Shown here piece by piece: positions 1 through 10,770 of a stretch of 64,000 nucleotides of DNA. This stretch comes from Oryza sativa Japonica Group (Eukaryota > Streptophyta > Magnoliopsida > Poales > Poaceae): contig NC_089042.1 of NCBI RefSeq assembly GCF_034140825.1, forward strand, positions 27,719,501 through 27,783,500, written 5' to 3'. Every line of letters begins with the position of its first letter. Within the stretch, counting starts at the first letter, position 1. A program made the translations under genes and the position numbers. The notes beneath the pieces are model-generated. The model saw only the letters and a list, made by a program, of their open reading frames with translations. It was not told the origin of the DNA and ran no database searches.

Positions 1-13
1 TTCGAAGAAATTA

Positions 14-159
14 GGGTGTGTTTAGTTTCACGTCAAAATTAAAAGTTTGACTAAAATTGAAAGTTTGAAGGAAAAAAGTTGAAAGTTTATGTGTAGAAAA
101 TTTATGATGTGATTAAAAAATTGAAAGTTTGAAGAAAAAGTTTGAAACTAAATAAAGGC
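14..159. mobile_element. MITE with TTA target duplication (family A)
   Basis: The ends read GGGTGTGTTTAGTTTC and, on the other strand, GCCTTTATTTAGTTTC, flanked by TTA at 11-13 and 160-162. Related copies lie at 215-361, 32898-33044 and 36084-36230. The 146-bp length, inverted ends and lack of coding capacity fit a non-autonomous DNA transposon. A 3-bp duplication suggests a PIF/Harbinger relative. Confidence 0.75.
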
Positions 160-214
160 TTAAGGACAATACGGGACACTAATTTCAGCTCAGATCTGTA
201 GCATATACTCCTAG

Positions 215-361
215 GCCTGGTTTAGTTGCCAACCTTTTCTTTAAACTTTCGACTTTTCTATCACATTAAAAATTTTCTACATATACAAACTTTTAACTTT
301 TCCGTCACATCGTTCCAATTTCAATTAAACTTTTAATTTTGACGTGAACTAAACACACCTG
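215..361. mobile_element. MITE, family A, inverted relative to the first copy
   Basis: This copy begins GCCTGGTTTAG and ends CTAAACACACCTG, with TAG at 212-214 and 362-364. It is the reverse complement in layout of the copy at 14-159 and lies only 55 bp from it. Confidence 0.7.
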
Positions 362-599
362 TAGAATCGATCAGATTTAGCAATGCACCGACGGAAAGTC
401 TCAAACCTTAATTCCTTGCCGGTTTCGGTTAAGAGTTAACACTCGAGCTTAGAATATTATTTCCTCCACCACAAAATAGAGGAACCTAATACTTACATTA
501 AAAAAACTACCTAGCATTATAAATCTAAACATTGGATCAGTGCTAGATTTTTATATTTTAAAACAAAGATTATTAATGTTGACGAGTGATACTCGTAGA

Positions 600-1190
600 C
601 CGGATGATTAGGGTATTGGGGTACGTTGGAACGATGATCTACGTAATTCGACATCAAGCAAACAAAAGGCAGTGATTATACTGGTTCAGGCCACCATATC
701 AGGTAATAGCCATAGTTCAGTTTATATAAGATTGATATGGAAGAACCACAGATTACAAGGGAAGTAGACGAAACTGACGATACCGACAAGATCATAGTCG
801 ATGTACCCGACGAGATCTCCCGGCTACTTGGCTCTGCATACTCCGGGTTTGTAAACTATGGTGGGTGTGTTGGCGATGAGATTCGATGCCTTGCACCCCT
901 CCCTGGGGGTCCCTTTTATACCGTGGATCATCTTGATATCCAAGTAAGACTCAGAGACATCAGATATTATACGATATAACGGAAACTCTATCCCCACCGA
1001 GCAGGACTTTCGAAATCACTTGACTCGTGGAGATATTTTCCATAATTTGTAACAGATTCCAACAGCGTTCACGGGAGGTATGCCATATCCGTATATTCCA
1101 TAAATCGTAGAATAGGAGGTATACCATACCCGTATATTCCATAAGTCGTATGATATGAGGTATACCTTATCCGTAACGCTGACAATTAAT
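600..1190. mobile_element. Probable degenerate LTR-retrotransposon fragment
   Basis: The composition and phrases such as a TATA-like stretch near 722 and 'ctcccggctacttggctct' near 818 resemble rice LTR sequence. It is a broken remnant with no recognisable ends, so the family is not assigned. Inside it, at about 1073-1180, a unit of about 41 bp containing 'ccgtatattccataa' is repeated in tandem two to three times. Confidence 0.3.
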
Positions 1191-1605
1191 TATTAATTAT
1201 TCCAAATGACCATCACATCGACGATCGATTAGGTACCAAGAATCCAAAATGCACATCGGAGTAAGCGAGATAAACTGGTTAAGATTCTTATCGTGTAAAT
1301 CTGCTCACCTAGATTGAAATCTTAGACTTTGATATGGGTGTTCGCATTTGCATCTAGTTATTTTTTCAATGATAGGTGACATATTCGTCGATAGCGACGC
1401 ACTCGTGTTAACTTTGTCGGTCTTAAGATATATCAGCACAATTTTCCAAAGATGCTCATATGGGTAATGTATATATAAGTATGTGAGTTTATAGGGAAGA
1501 GTATAAGCATGTTGTAAGCGTCCGCATTTATAATGTGTTTTAAAAAAAATCCAAGATGCAAAGACAATCATAGAAAGATATGTTTTTAAGGTGATGGTAA
1601 ATTAA

Positions 1606-1847
1606 GGTTGTTTTTGTTCCTACAACAAAAAGAGGAAAAAAAACCTTGTTTTCGCACGTACGTTGTTCAAACCGCTATACAGTGTGTGTTTTTTAGAAAA
1701 AGTTCTATAGAAAGTTGTTTTTAAAAAATATAGTAATTCAAAATTTAAGTATGAACTAATTATTACTTAATCAATCATGGTTAATAGCTCAACTCATTGT
1801 ACATATCTTCTCAATTTCTACTTTCTACCTCTCTCAAACAGACACCC
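1606..1847. mobile_element. Tourist-like MITE (family B)
   Basis: The element is 242 bp with TAA at 1603-1605 and 1848-1850. Its internal sequence shares the 'gaaagttg...aaaaaatat' and 'aactaattattacttaatca' phrases with copies at 29244-29484 and about 49400-49632. It has no coding capacity. Confidence 0.65.
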
Positions 1848-2189
1848 TAAACTTCCATCGAGGAAGATCGGAATCTGATCTGTTAGTTACGCCTAAGTGC
1901 ACTTGCGCGGCTTTGTTGATATCTTTCCAAATATTTGTAGTTTTTTTTTGTTAAAATAAACGAGTAATTAAAGTTTGGAAAAGAGCACTACCAAATTCAG
2001 CTATTAAAAAACGCGAGTCTCAAATAGGCTCCAGATTCTTCAGTTGGCAACGGGAGAAGCTGATATGGCGTGGAATCTTTGATGTGGAAAACTGAGCTGT
2101 CGCATTGTGAAAGCCATTACTACTCCTATCCCAAAATTTTGACACATTAACCCTTAAAAAAAATGAACCTTAGCAAAAGTTAACACTCC

Positions 2190-2350
2190 CTCCATTCCGT
2201 ATTATAAGTCATTTTCTCCTAATAAAAATTCTTTTATTTGATCAAGTTTGTAGAAAAATTTAACAACATTTACAACACCAAATTAGTTTTATTAAATTAT
2301 ATATATATATATTTTGTAAATTTGATCAAACTTAAAAATATTTGACTATA
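2190..2350. mobile_element. Decayed Stowaway-like element
   Basis: It starts with CTCCCTCCATTCCGTATTAT, the usual Stowaway-type end, and has internal inverted AT-rich arms around a (TA)n tract near 2299-2312. The right terminus is no longer clear. Confidence 0.45.
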
Positions 2351-2438
2351 GAAATCAAAACCGCTTATTATATGAATATTTAATCTTAATGCCAACCCCA
2401 ATAACATTGATGTTCATCATCTTAATTAGCGTGAGTAA

Positions 2439-3270
2439 GGCCATCTACAATGGGTAACCCCTAGGTCGTCCCCTCACCGACGGGCGTTCGCTTTTCCGTC
2501 CGCGTCTGCTCCCTACGATGGAGCGCGTCCCCTGGCTGATGGACGCGTCTCTTGCCGCTTTTTAGCCAAGCAACGTAGCCAAGAGACGCATTGGGGGGAG
2601 GGGGGGCGGGGGCGATGGGCTCCTGTGGACATCGGTTCCCCAGCTCGTATTCCTATTCCACCCCTTGGCAGAGGTAGAGTCTCTGCCGGACGTCGACGAT
2701 GAAGAGGGAGAGAGGAGCTTCGTCGCGACCACCGGGACCGGGACGGCGCCGAGGCGGACCCACAAGAGAGAGAGAGCGGCGAGCGGCGGCGTCGATGGAT
2801 CCGCGGCGGAGGCGACGGATCCGCAGTGGAGTAGGCGGCTCTCCTTGTCGCCCTCACCGACGAAGCTCCGGCAGCGGCGGCGGTCCTCCTCGTCGCGCGA
2901 CCCGCGCGACGCTCGCTGTCCGCTGCCTCGACCGCCGCGACATGCGCGCCCTCGCCGTCCGCTTTGCTGAGAGAGAGAGAGAGAGAGAGAGGGATAGAGC
3001 AGAGAGCAAGTTGAGGGAGTGAGAGAGCAGAGAGAAAGGCGACAAGAAAGAGGGAGGAGTGAGAGCCGCGTTGCCGACAGGGGTAGGAGAGGAAATTAAT
3101 ATATGTGGCTTTTTGGTTGGGATACCCACTGTGGGATAGAGTGTTTTCATTCAGTTGCTTCGAGTTTGGAAGAACCCACTTAGCTGTGGCCTCCATTGTG
3201 AGCTGAGTTCCCTTACAAGTATCCTCAGTTAGTAAGAACACTTTAGAAGTAGCTCATATTGTAAATGCCC
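2439..3270. mobile_element. GC-rich Harbinger-like element, copy 1
   Basis: The ends GGCCATCTACAATGGG and, reversed, GGGCATTTACAATATG are flanked by TAA at 2436-2438 and 3271-3273. The 832-bp body is unusually GC-rich, with a (GA)n tract near 2970-2992. It is related to the element at 5181-6266 in its right 200 bp and in an internal stretch around 2840-2885. There is no transposase, so it is non-autonomous. Confidence 0.65.
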
Positions 3271-3583
3271 TAAGATAGCTGCCACCTAATCGGATTGTTC
3301 GAGTTGGCTAGCTAGCCAACGTGGTGGGCGCACGCTAGCTAACCACCCGTCACCCGATATCAACGCTAGGCCTTTTGGTGCCGTTGAAATATATGGCCCT
3401 TAAGCACCATGTCAGTCCTGTTGGCGTTGAGATCTATGATCGAACGTGATATGAATCTAGTATTAGATGTAACACGAATCTAAATATATCTACCCTTCAG
3501 ATTTATAGTACAAGCATATATTTTTTCCGCTATTAGATTGCTTTACAATGATTAGATTGCTTTCCAATGGGACGGGGAGTACC

Positions 3584-3590
3584 ATATAAA
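3584..3590 (+). promoter_or_regulatory. TATA box candidate of the bZIP gene
   Basis: ATATAAA lies 182 bp upstream of the ATG at 3772, in the sequence ccatataaagg. The position fits a plant core promoter with a 5' leader of about 150 bases. Confidence 0.45.
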
Positions 3591-3771
3591 GGACCACACG
3601 ACCTAGCTTGTGATTGCTATGTTCCAAAGCAGCTTGCATGTGGTAGCTAGCTAGTGTGAAACAGGCCAATTCAAAGTCACGCGAGCAACGCGCGGCCAAT
3701 ACAAAGCGAGAGAGAGCCCAACTTGCTATCTGCCATTTTTGCCAACTTGCTACCTGCCACTTCCAGCGAGC

Positions 3772-4296
3772 ATGGAGCGAGCGGCTGGTACTGGTAGCGG
3801 CGGCGACGATGACGAGCTCGTGCTGCCGCCGGCGTCGTTTCAGGACGGGCTTCCGTCGTCCCGCTCCTACCCCTCCTGCATCGGCGGCGGTAGCGCAGCG
3901 GCGGCGTCGGCGTCGCTGGAGCGGGAGCTGCTGTACCGCGCGGAGCTGCACCAGCAACAGCTGGGCGGCGGCGGCGGCGTAGAGCGGCGGAAGAGGCGCG
4001 CGATGAAGAACCGCGAGTCGGCGGAGCGGTCGCGCGCGCGGAAGCAGGCGTACCTGCAGGAGCTCGAGCAGGAGGTCCGCCTCCTCCGCGCCGAGAACGC
4101 CGCCCTGCGCCACCAGTGCCACCAGGTACGTACTACCCTATCGTCTCCTTCCTTCCTTCGTCGTCAGACTCTGTGTGCTCATAGATCGACGTGTTGATGA
4201 GATGTGCAGCTGAAGGCCGCCGCGGCGGAGGCGGAGGCGGAGGCGGCGGCAGCGGCGGCGGCGGCGAAGAAGCCGACGTCGTCGGCGACGTTCTGA
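3772..4296 (+). CDS. Small bZIP transcription factor, FD/ABI5-like (group A type)
   Basis: Exons 3772-4125 and 4210-4296 encode 146 residues. The intron is 84 bp, GT-AG, phase 0. The basic region is at residues 72-91, with the N-x7-R signature (N80, R88) in NRESAERSR. Leucines at 98, 105 and 112 form a short zipper that ends close to the exon junction. Exon 2 adds an Ala/Glu-rich stretch and the C-terminus KKPTSSATF. That ending resembles the C-terminal 14-3-3 contact motif of FD-type bZIPs, which act with florigen in activation complexes. That role is inferred from the family. The ATG at 3772 was chosen because no in-frame ATG precedes it. The basic region has AERSR where most group A members read AARSR. 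The protein would act in the nucleus as a dimer on ACGT-core sites. Confidence 0.85.
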
Positions 4297-5180
4297 TCGG
4301 TGTCAGCATGCAAGTTTGTTGGGGGTTGTCGGCCGGGCTATGGAGTGAAATTTACTCCACTCGTAGATTAATCTGCAAGAATATTAGAACTCGTAGGTAG
4401 GTTTAGCTAGCTAGCTAGCTACCTCAGCATGGAGAATATGAGAGCAAGGACTAGAACTACTAGTCCATTTTAAAGCCAATATATATACTCTCTCTAGTTT
4501 TTTTATATGACGTTGGCTAGTTCAGATTTATACTAGCCAACGTCAGACATATATGTACGGAGGTAGTAATAGATTAGTTATAATGTTGGCTTTAATTTTT
4601 CTTCTCCACTCTCTCTCACTTATGCATTTAATATATTTGTTTTGAATTAATTTTTCTTCTCATCTCTCTCTCACTTATGCATTTAATATATATATTTGTT
4701 TTGAAGGACGTATAAAGCTAGCTCTTATATAAAAACCAACACCCTGCTTTTTTTTTTCTCTCTCTCCTTCCGTAAGTTTATATTAAGCTTACTTGCTATT
4801 ATCCTTGCGCGGAGGGGAGTGTGCCTGCCTGCCTGAAAAAAAGGCCTCCCACAAGCACATCATATTTTGGGTAAGGAACTAATTAAAACTGCTGTTGTAG
4901 TTCCCAGTTTTATTTATGTGCGTAGAGAACAATTAATTTTAATTGTTATGAAAACCGTTAGTAAATTTTTAGATAATGGAATATATTTTTAGCCTTTACT
5001 AAACGAGTTACAGCCAATTAGTATTATACAAATTCGCTTATTAGCATTTACACATAAAGAGTCAAAAAAACACACTATCTTAAAATAAAAACAAACAACC
5101 TAACAAGCACCAACACAATTAATGAATCCTATTAAAACTGTCATACATCTACGATTACGGTAGTAAAAGTGTTCCATTAA
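4297..5180. other. bZIP 3' region and spacer
   Basis: No gene is visible. The stretch includes a 74-bp hairpin remnant of a Stowaway-like element (about 4494-4567, arms tgacgttggctag/ctagccaacgtca) and a tandem duplication at 4591-4705. Confidence 0.6.
4591..4705. repeat. Tandem duplication, unit about 56-58 bp
   Basis: The unit starts ttaatttttcttct and ends ttgttttgaa and occurs twice in direct succession. The second copy has four extra bases in a TA run. It is non-coding. Confidence 0.75.
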
Positions 5181-6266
5181 GGGCATGTTCAATGCGTACC
5201 CCTAGCCCGTGTCCCTGCTCACGCCGTCGGGGTTTGCCATCGAAGCCATCTCCCAGCAGAGGGCCGCGACCCCTCTGCAAGGGACGTGGCTCTACGAGCT
5301 CCTCGGCTGGGGGACCAAGCAAGAAGCCGCACTGGGTCGGCCGTGGCTAGGGGAGGAGCCTGTGGACACCGCTCTCTCCCCCTGTTTTCCCCCTTACCCT
5401 CGCCGGCTGCCAGAGAGAGAGAGAGAGAGGCGACGACGAGAGAAAGAGAGAGAGGCCATTGCTGCCCGAGTACCTACGTCTCCGCAGCCGGCGTCGCGCC
5501 CGTCACTGCCACCATCTCCTCCTCAATGCGGCGCGACCGGCGCCGCTCAAACCGGATCTGGCCGTGTGGGGGCCAGATCCGCCCAGGACGATGCTGAATC
5601 TGTCGCCTCCGGCCGGTGGCGGTGCAAGGCGGAGGAGCCGCCGCCGCCGCCCGAGTAAGACGACACCTCGCCGCCGCTGCCCTCGCCTTGCGCTCGCCGC
5701 CGAGGGAGAGGAAGAGAGAGAGAGAGAGAGAGAGGAGGGGCGAGCAGCGACGGCGACGAACGACGGGCGAAGGGAGAGGGGTGGAGTCGACGGCAACGAA
5801 CGACAGGCGAAAGGAGAGAGGCGGAGTCGACGGTGGTGCGACAGCCCTCCTCATCGCCCTCGCCGACAAAGCTCTGGTAGCGGCGGCGGCGGTGGCTGGG
5901 GAGGACGAGGAGGGAGGCGACGACGGTGGCTGGGGAGGGCGAGGAGGGAGGCGGTGGCGGTGATTGGGGAGGGCGAGGAGGGAGGCGGCGGTGGTGGCTT
6001 GGGAGGGCGAGGAGATCGGCGACGCGCGAGAGATAGGGAGAGATTGGCGACACGTCGGTGAGCTAGGGGTGGAGGAGGGTAGTATAGGAAAATACCCACC
6101 GTGGGCTTTTTGGTTGGAACATCCATTGTGGGTTTAAGTATCTTGACCCAATTACCTCATATTTTGAAGAGTTCACCTAGTGTAGCTTTCATTGGGAGAT
6201 GAGTGCCCCAAAAAGTATCCTTAATTAGTGAAGGTACTCTAGAAATGGCTTTGTTTGTACATGCCT
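5181..6266. mobile_element. GC-rich Harbinger-like element, copy 2
   Basis: The ends GGGCATGTTCAATG and, reversed, AGGCATGTACAAAC are flanked by TAA at 5178-5180 and 6267-6269. The 1,086-bp body is very GC-rich, with several (GA)n tracts. It shares its right end and an internal stretch with copy 1 at 2439-3270, in the same orientation. The long overlapping open frames inside are low-complexity (Arg/Gly/Pro) and are not credible proteins. Confidence 0.65.
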
Positions 6267-6288
6267 TAACGTGACAGGGGGTTATATA

Positions 6289-7468
6289 CTCCCTCCTTCC
6301 CATTTTATTTGACGCCGCAAGTCAAAAAAAAATTAGTGTCACAATGTTTGACGCCGTAAGCCAAATCAATTGAAGCATTCCGTCTTTGCCCCTGTCCTCC
6401 AACACCGTGGGAGATCGAGCATGGAGCTGGGATGCGCTTCCCTACGGCTGCATCCACAACTCCCTCATGCCGTCCCCTCCGGCTACTGCTTGCTATCGAA
6501 GAGGTGATGATGTCGCTGCTCGCCGACGATGGCCTCGTCCTCTGCCTCGGTGCCGTAAGTCGTCGCCGCCGCCGGCGGCGGCATGGCGGACGTCGAGGCC
6601 GGTGCCCGACGACGAACACCATATGGTGCTTGTGTAGAATACGATATGCACGAGAGAGGTAAGCAACTCAGATTGAGTGTTAATTCTATTGATGAATTTG
6701 TGTTTGAGGAATCAAAAGAATCGATTTCTGAGCCGTAATTGGAATTCAATCCTTGGTTGCAGTTGTGGATTTCGATTTCTGAGCCGTAATTGGAATACAG
6801 TCATTGGTTGTAGTTGTGGGTTTTTTATCTCTACCCTGCCAATGGTTTATGGTTCACATTTTCATGTGAGGACCGACTTTTTTCAAGATTAGGAGAAGCT
6901 GATTTCTGAATATTTCAGACCAGCACCCAGCAGCATCAAGTTCAGATCAGAACGCAGCAACAGCAGCACGAGCACCATTTCGGATCAGCAACAACAGCAA
7001 TGCTATGGGTTCCTGCTCTTGTGTGGCGGCGACGGCGTGGGGAGACGACATGAAAGACAAAATCGAGACGACGAGCTGGAGGCCTCGTGCGGCATCAAGG
7101 CGGCGAGGCAGACGGCCGCCTCGTCGCCGAGCCGGCGGAGCAGCAGTATGTACTCCCTCCATTCCAAAATATTTGACGCCGTTGACTTTTTAAAAAATGT
7201 TTGACCGTTCGTCTTATTCAAAAAATTTAAATAATTATTAATTTTTTTCCTATCATTTAATTTATTATTAAATATACTTTTAAATATACTTTTATGTATA
7301 CATATAGTTTTACACATTTCACAAAAATTTTTGAATAAGACGAATGGTCAAACATGTTTTAAAAAGGGAATACTAGATATGAACAAAGAAGGGCAAAATC
7401 GTAACTTCATTGCTTCCTTAATCCTGTTGAACTGGTCGGAAACGTCCAATAAAACGGGAAGGAGGGAG
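6289..7468. mobile_element. Large Stowaway-like element with GC-rich interior
   Basis: The termini CTCCCTCCTTCCCATTTTAT and, reversed, CTCCCTCCTTCCCGTTTTAT are flanked by TA at 6287-6288 and 7469-7470. At 1,180 bp it is far longer than usual Stowaway MITEs. The interior at 6380-6640 is GC-rich and gene-like, and a 52-bp direct repeat starts at 6722 and 6774. A smaller Stowaway piece (7153-7372) is nested in it. No transposase is visible. Confidence 0.65.
7153..7372. mobile_element. Stowaway-like MITE nested in the larger element
   Basis: It starts CTCCCTCCATTCCAAAATAT after TA. Inverted internal arms (gtttgaccgttcgtcttatt and its near complement at about 7334-7353) are clear. The right terminus is degraded. 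Confidence 0.55.
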
Positions 7469-7763
7469 TATATTGTTCGTGCCGTGAACGTCATCAAAAC
7501 TCGATCCATCCGTGAACGTGAAAGCTCTAGACAATGGAGATCGATCATAACAGAGAGTTTTGGCCAGCTTTATTCATGTTCACTGAGAACGTTTTCAGAT
7601 CACTTTTGCTGAGATTCGTTGTTTGTTTTCTCGCAACTTGCAATCTATCCTGTATATACTGGACGAGCACTTCAGCACATCTCACATCTGCACATGCATC
7701 ATGCATGTATTCTGTTCCATCGAACGTGACGACATCAACCTGATTTTTTCTTTTTCTTTCTTA

Positions 7764-8054
7764 GGCCGTGTTTAGTTCTCCCAAATTCCCAATTTTCTAT
7801 CACATCACATCACATTGAAAACTTTCCTACACATATAAACTATCTTTTTTTCTCCAAACTACCATTTTTCTTCTAACTTCCTAACTTTTTCACCATCTAA
7901 ACACAGGTTGCGTTTAGTTTCTGAAAAAAGTTAGAAATTTGAAGAAAGTTAGGAGTTTGAAAAAAAAAGTTAAAAGTTTATGTGTGTAGGAAAATTTTTG
8001 ATTTGATATGATATGATGGAAAGTCGGGAATAAGGGAGAAAACTAAACACGGCC
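7764..8054. mobile_element. Composite palindromic MITE (two head-to-head copies)
   Basis: The outer ends GGCCGTGTTTAGTT are perfect inverted repeats flanked by TTA at 7761-7763 and 8055-8057. The halves 7764-7907 and 7911-8054 are near reverse complements, so the 291-bp unit folds into one long hairpin. A single outer target duplication argues that it moved as one unit. Confidence 0.7.
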
Positions 8055-8123
8055 TTACTTATACCTTGAATTGTTGCAGAAAACTCCGTACTGCAAATGG
8101 CCAGAGCTAGATCGATCATCTGA

Positions 8124-8443
8124 GGATGTGTTTAGTTTTTGGATGTAAAGTTTTTGAAGTATACGGACATACATTTGAAACGTAGACTAATAACAAAATA
8201 AATTATAGATTCTGCCTGTAAACTGCGAGACGAATTTACTAAGCCTAATTAATTTGTCATTAGCAAATAGTTACTATAGCATCACATTGTCAAATCATGG
8301 CGTAATTAGGCTCAAAAGATTTGTCTCGCAATTTACATGCAAACTATACAATTGGTTTTTTTCTCGCATTTAATGCCCCATACATATGTCCAAACATTTG
8401 ATGTGATGTTTTTGGCCAAAATTTTTTGGATCTAAATAAGGCC
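8124..8443. mobile_element. MITE, family C (TGA duplication)
   Basis: It runs from GGATGTGTTTAGTTTTTGG to ATCTAAATAAGGCC, 320 bp, flanked by TGA at 8121-8123 and 8444-8446. The internal phrases 'gcgagacgaatttactaagc' and 'cctaattaat' are shared with the copy at 61919-62263. Confidence 0.7.
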
Positions 8444-8951
8444 TGAATTAAAAATATTACCCTACGATCCATCGCTTTTTCTCGAAAAAGGGTCCAGCTT
8501 AGCTATAGTCAAGCCAAAACAACCAAACCGCGCTACCTGACAATGTTCGCAATGTTATGCATTGTACCATCCAATATAGGAGAAAAGAGGACCAAAGAAA
8601 AAAAAGAGAGAGACAGCAATGATACGTGCATTTGCTGAGAGCGGGAATGCCATCCAACACCAAAAAGTTAATTTGACAATGTTTGATATAAAACAGTTTG
8701 GTAGAGCCGTAGAGGTATATGTAGTGTAGGCATATATGCTGTTTGATTTTATATCTTACTACCGAATTTTTTGTACGGAGTGATCATGTATTCATGTGAA
8801 AAAGATTAGTACTATGTGATTGAGATGGTATAATGTTTGAAACTTTGGATCGCTATGGTTGAAGGTAACAACAAGCTAGCCAGACATGCCCAGAGAGTTG
8901 TCAGCATCATCAGGGTTAGATCGGAGCGGTCCAATCAAAATTCAGTGGCTT

Positions 8952-9174
8952 GTTTGGTTTGTTAGGGGTGTTTGGGAGAGAGGGGAACACCCCCTTACCA
9001 TACCAAAATATTGACAATGCCAAATCATAGGTAAATTTTGGTAGTACCAAATACTTTGACAACTTATGTGTCTTATTGGTATATTTTGGTAGCAAATTAA
9101 ACACTAGCCAAACTACTATTCAAAATGCCAATAATTTGGTAGGGCACGTTTTGGCATCAAACCAAAATGGCCTT
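8952..9174. mobile_element. MITE with 9-11 bp direct repeats
   Basis: The direct repeat ttcagtggctt (8941-8951 and 9173-9183) brackets an element whose ends contain TTTGGTTTG in inverted orientation. A duplication of 9 or more bases suggests a Mutator-like origin. The interior is AT-rich and non-coding. Confidence 0.5.
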
Positions 9175-9374
9175 CAGTGGCTTAAATCATACTAGTAGTA
9201 CTCATGTGTGCGAAACAGTCCCTACCCAATATACGTGTGCTTACCAGAGTAATTAAGACCGCCATATACTACTCCATCATGTAGTATATATATATACTTA
9301 AAGACAGTCGTTACCGTGCGCTTCTACAGTACGGCATCGCATCTACACCCGATCGAGCGAGAGTAGCTAGAGTG

Positions 9375-9816
9375 CAAGGTGAAATCTAATAAATAGCGTA
9401 TAGCAGGTTAGTAGGTATTATTGTGGACCTAAGTTCCAATAACGAAATTAAGAAAAATAACCATAAATTTATATTGTATATCAATATTAGCATCAAGTTT
9501 CACTTAAAAATTAAAATGTAAACTGCATGCTTAATTACTTCTACATTTAATAACATAAATATTATGAAATAGCATATAAATATATAAGAAAAAGAAGGCA
9601 CACAGTGCTAAATTATTTTATCCATATGTGAATAACACTGTTTAGCATTATATATAGTGATTCAACAAAGTTAATAATGGGTTGCTATTAAGGTCGTGAA
9701 GCGCTATAGCAGACACTAAGTTTCAATACGCTAGATAAAGTCCACTACCTTGTAGCGGTAGCAGTAGAGGTTCGTTACCGCTATAGCAGCCGCTACGAAT
9801 GCTATTTATCACCTTG
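9375..9816. mobile_element. Non-autonomous hAT-like element
   Basis: The termini CAAGGTGAAAT and, reversed, CAAGGTGATAAATAGC are flanked by the 8-bp near-duplication ctagagtg (9367-9374) / ctagagtc (9817-9824). Subterminal 'gctatagcag' repeats are typical of hAT derivatives. It is 442 bp with no transposase. Confidence 0.7.
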
Positions 9817-10561
9817 CTAGAGTCATAATAATAGTCGTGGTTAAAATGGTAATGAGTACTAGATTTATGGAGAGTGGAGGTTTTGTGCTCCCGTAAAAAT
9901 TTTAGACTTGTTAGATCATAAATGTAATCCATTGTTCAGATATTAATAAAGCTTCTCTCTCCTTAGACTAAAAATAATAATAATAACAGTCGTGGTTAAT
10001 TAAGTCTCAAGTCACGCATAGCTTAACAATGGCGTGTGGCTGTTGGTGGTACGCTCGTGCATGCATTTGTGCCCCAGCACTGTCTTCGAAGGATCGATCA
10101 TTCTAGAAGGATCATATGAATCGAATTTTAATTTATTAGACATTTAGTCAAAGGAACTAGCGTCAAATCACATCGAGACAACATGCGGGCTTTCTGACAG
10201 TGGCCTATCTCCATGGGGCCGGGCCGTGCCGACGTGTGAGCACAAGTAGTGTTGGGCCATGACAGGCCTCTCCGGCCCATTATCGAGAGCGCAGCCCGGC
10301 CCGGCCCGAAGCCGAGGAGCCACATTTCGTCCGCAGAAGATCCCCACCGTCCCGCGATCCTCGACTTGCGAGTTTGCGACGGCCATCCTCCGCGCGCGTG
10401 ACACCAACGCCACCCACCCACGCGTCCGCCTCCCGTTGGCCCACCAACGCTCGCAGGCCGACATGTGGGCTCCACGTCACGGGCGTCCGGGCCCACGCGT
10501 CAGCGAGGCGTGGCACCGTGCGGCCCAAGTCGGTTTCCTCGCGGGTCCGCCTCGAAGGCGC

Positions 10562-10569
10562 TATATAAA
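10562..10569 (+). promoter_or_regulatory. TATA box of the first small paralogous gene
   Basis: TATATAAA in the context gctatataaacctcgg lies 202 bp before the ATG at 10771. The region just upstream is GC-rich and carries TGGGCC/GGCCCA motifs at about 10254 and 10274. Confidence 0.6.
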
Positions 10570-10770
10570 CCTCGGCCTTGGCTAATCCGGAGATATTTTT
10601 GCAAATCAACCCCGCAGCTCTACTGTTTTCCGCTTCCATCTTCTTCCTTTCTTCCCAACACCAACCGCATCATCATCCATCACCCATACGCGCGGCGGAG
10701 AGATCGTTCCATCGATCGATCGATCAGCTCGCGGCTGGATCGAGGCGAAGACGCATCAGATATTGATCAG

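Larger units (their letters stand above)
1..3500. other. Spacer upstream of the bZIP gene
   Basis: I see no supportable host gene here. The spacer holds two inverted copies of one MITE family (14-159 and 215-361), an LTR-like fragment (about 600-1190), a Tourist-like MITE (1606-1847), a decayed Stowaway-like piece (about 2190-2350) and a GC-rich Harbinger-like element (2439-3270). The GC-rich open frames at 2513-3241 lie wholly inside that last element. They show no domain, so I did not call them genes. Confidence 0.6.
8444..10560. other. Spacer upstream of the first small paralogous gene
   Basis: No host gene is seen. It contains a MITE at 8952-9174 and a hAT-like element at 9375-9816. Just before the gene (10240-10300) there are several GGCCCA/TGGGCC motifs. 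Confidence 0.55.

Noticed and set aside
737-979. An 80-codon frame that at first looked like a small gene
   Set aside because: It lies in LTR-like sequence and has no homology I recognise. I treated it as part of a retrotransposon remnant.
2513-3241. A 242-codon minus-strand frame and overlapping plus-strand frames
   Set aside because: They are within a Harbinger-like element, consist of Arg/Ser/Pro runs and (GA)n-coded repeats, and lack any domain or splice context.
5209-6126. Several 100-200-codon frames on both strands
   Set aside because: They lie inside the second GC-rich transposon, are mutually overlapping and low in complexity.
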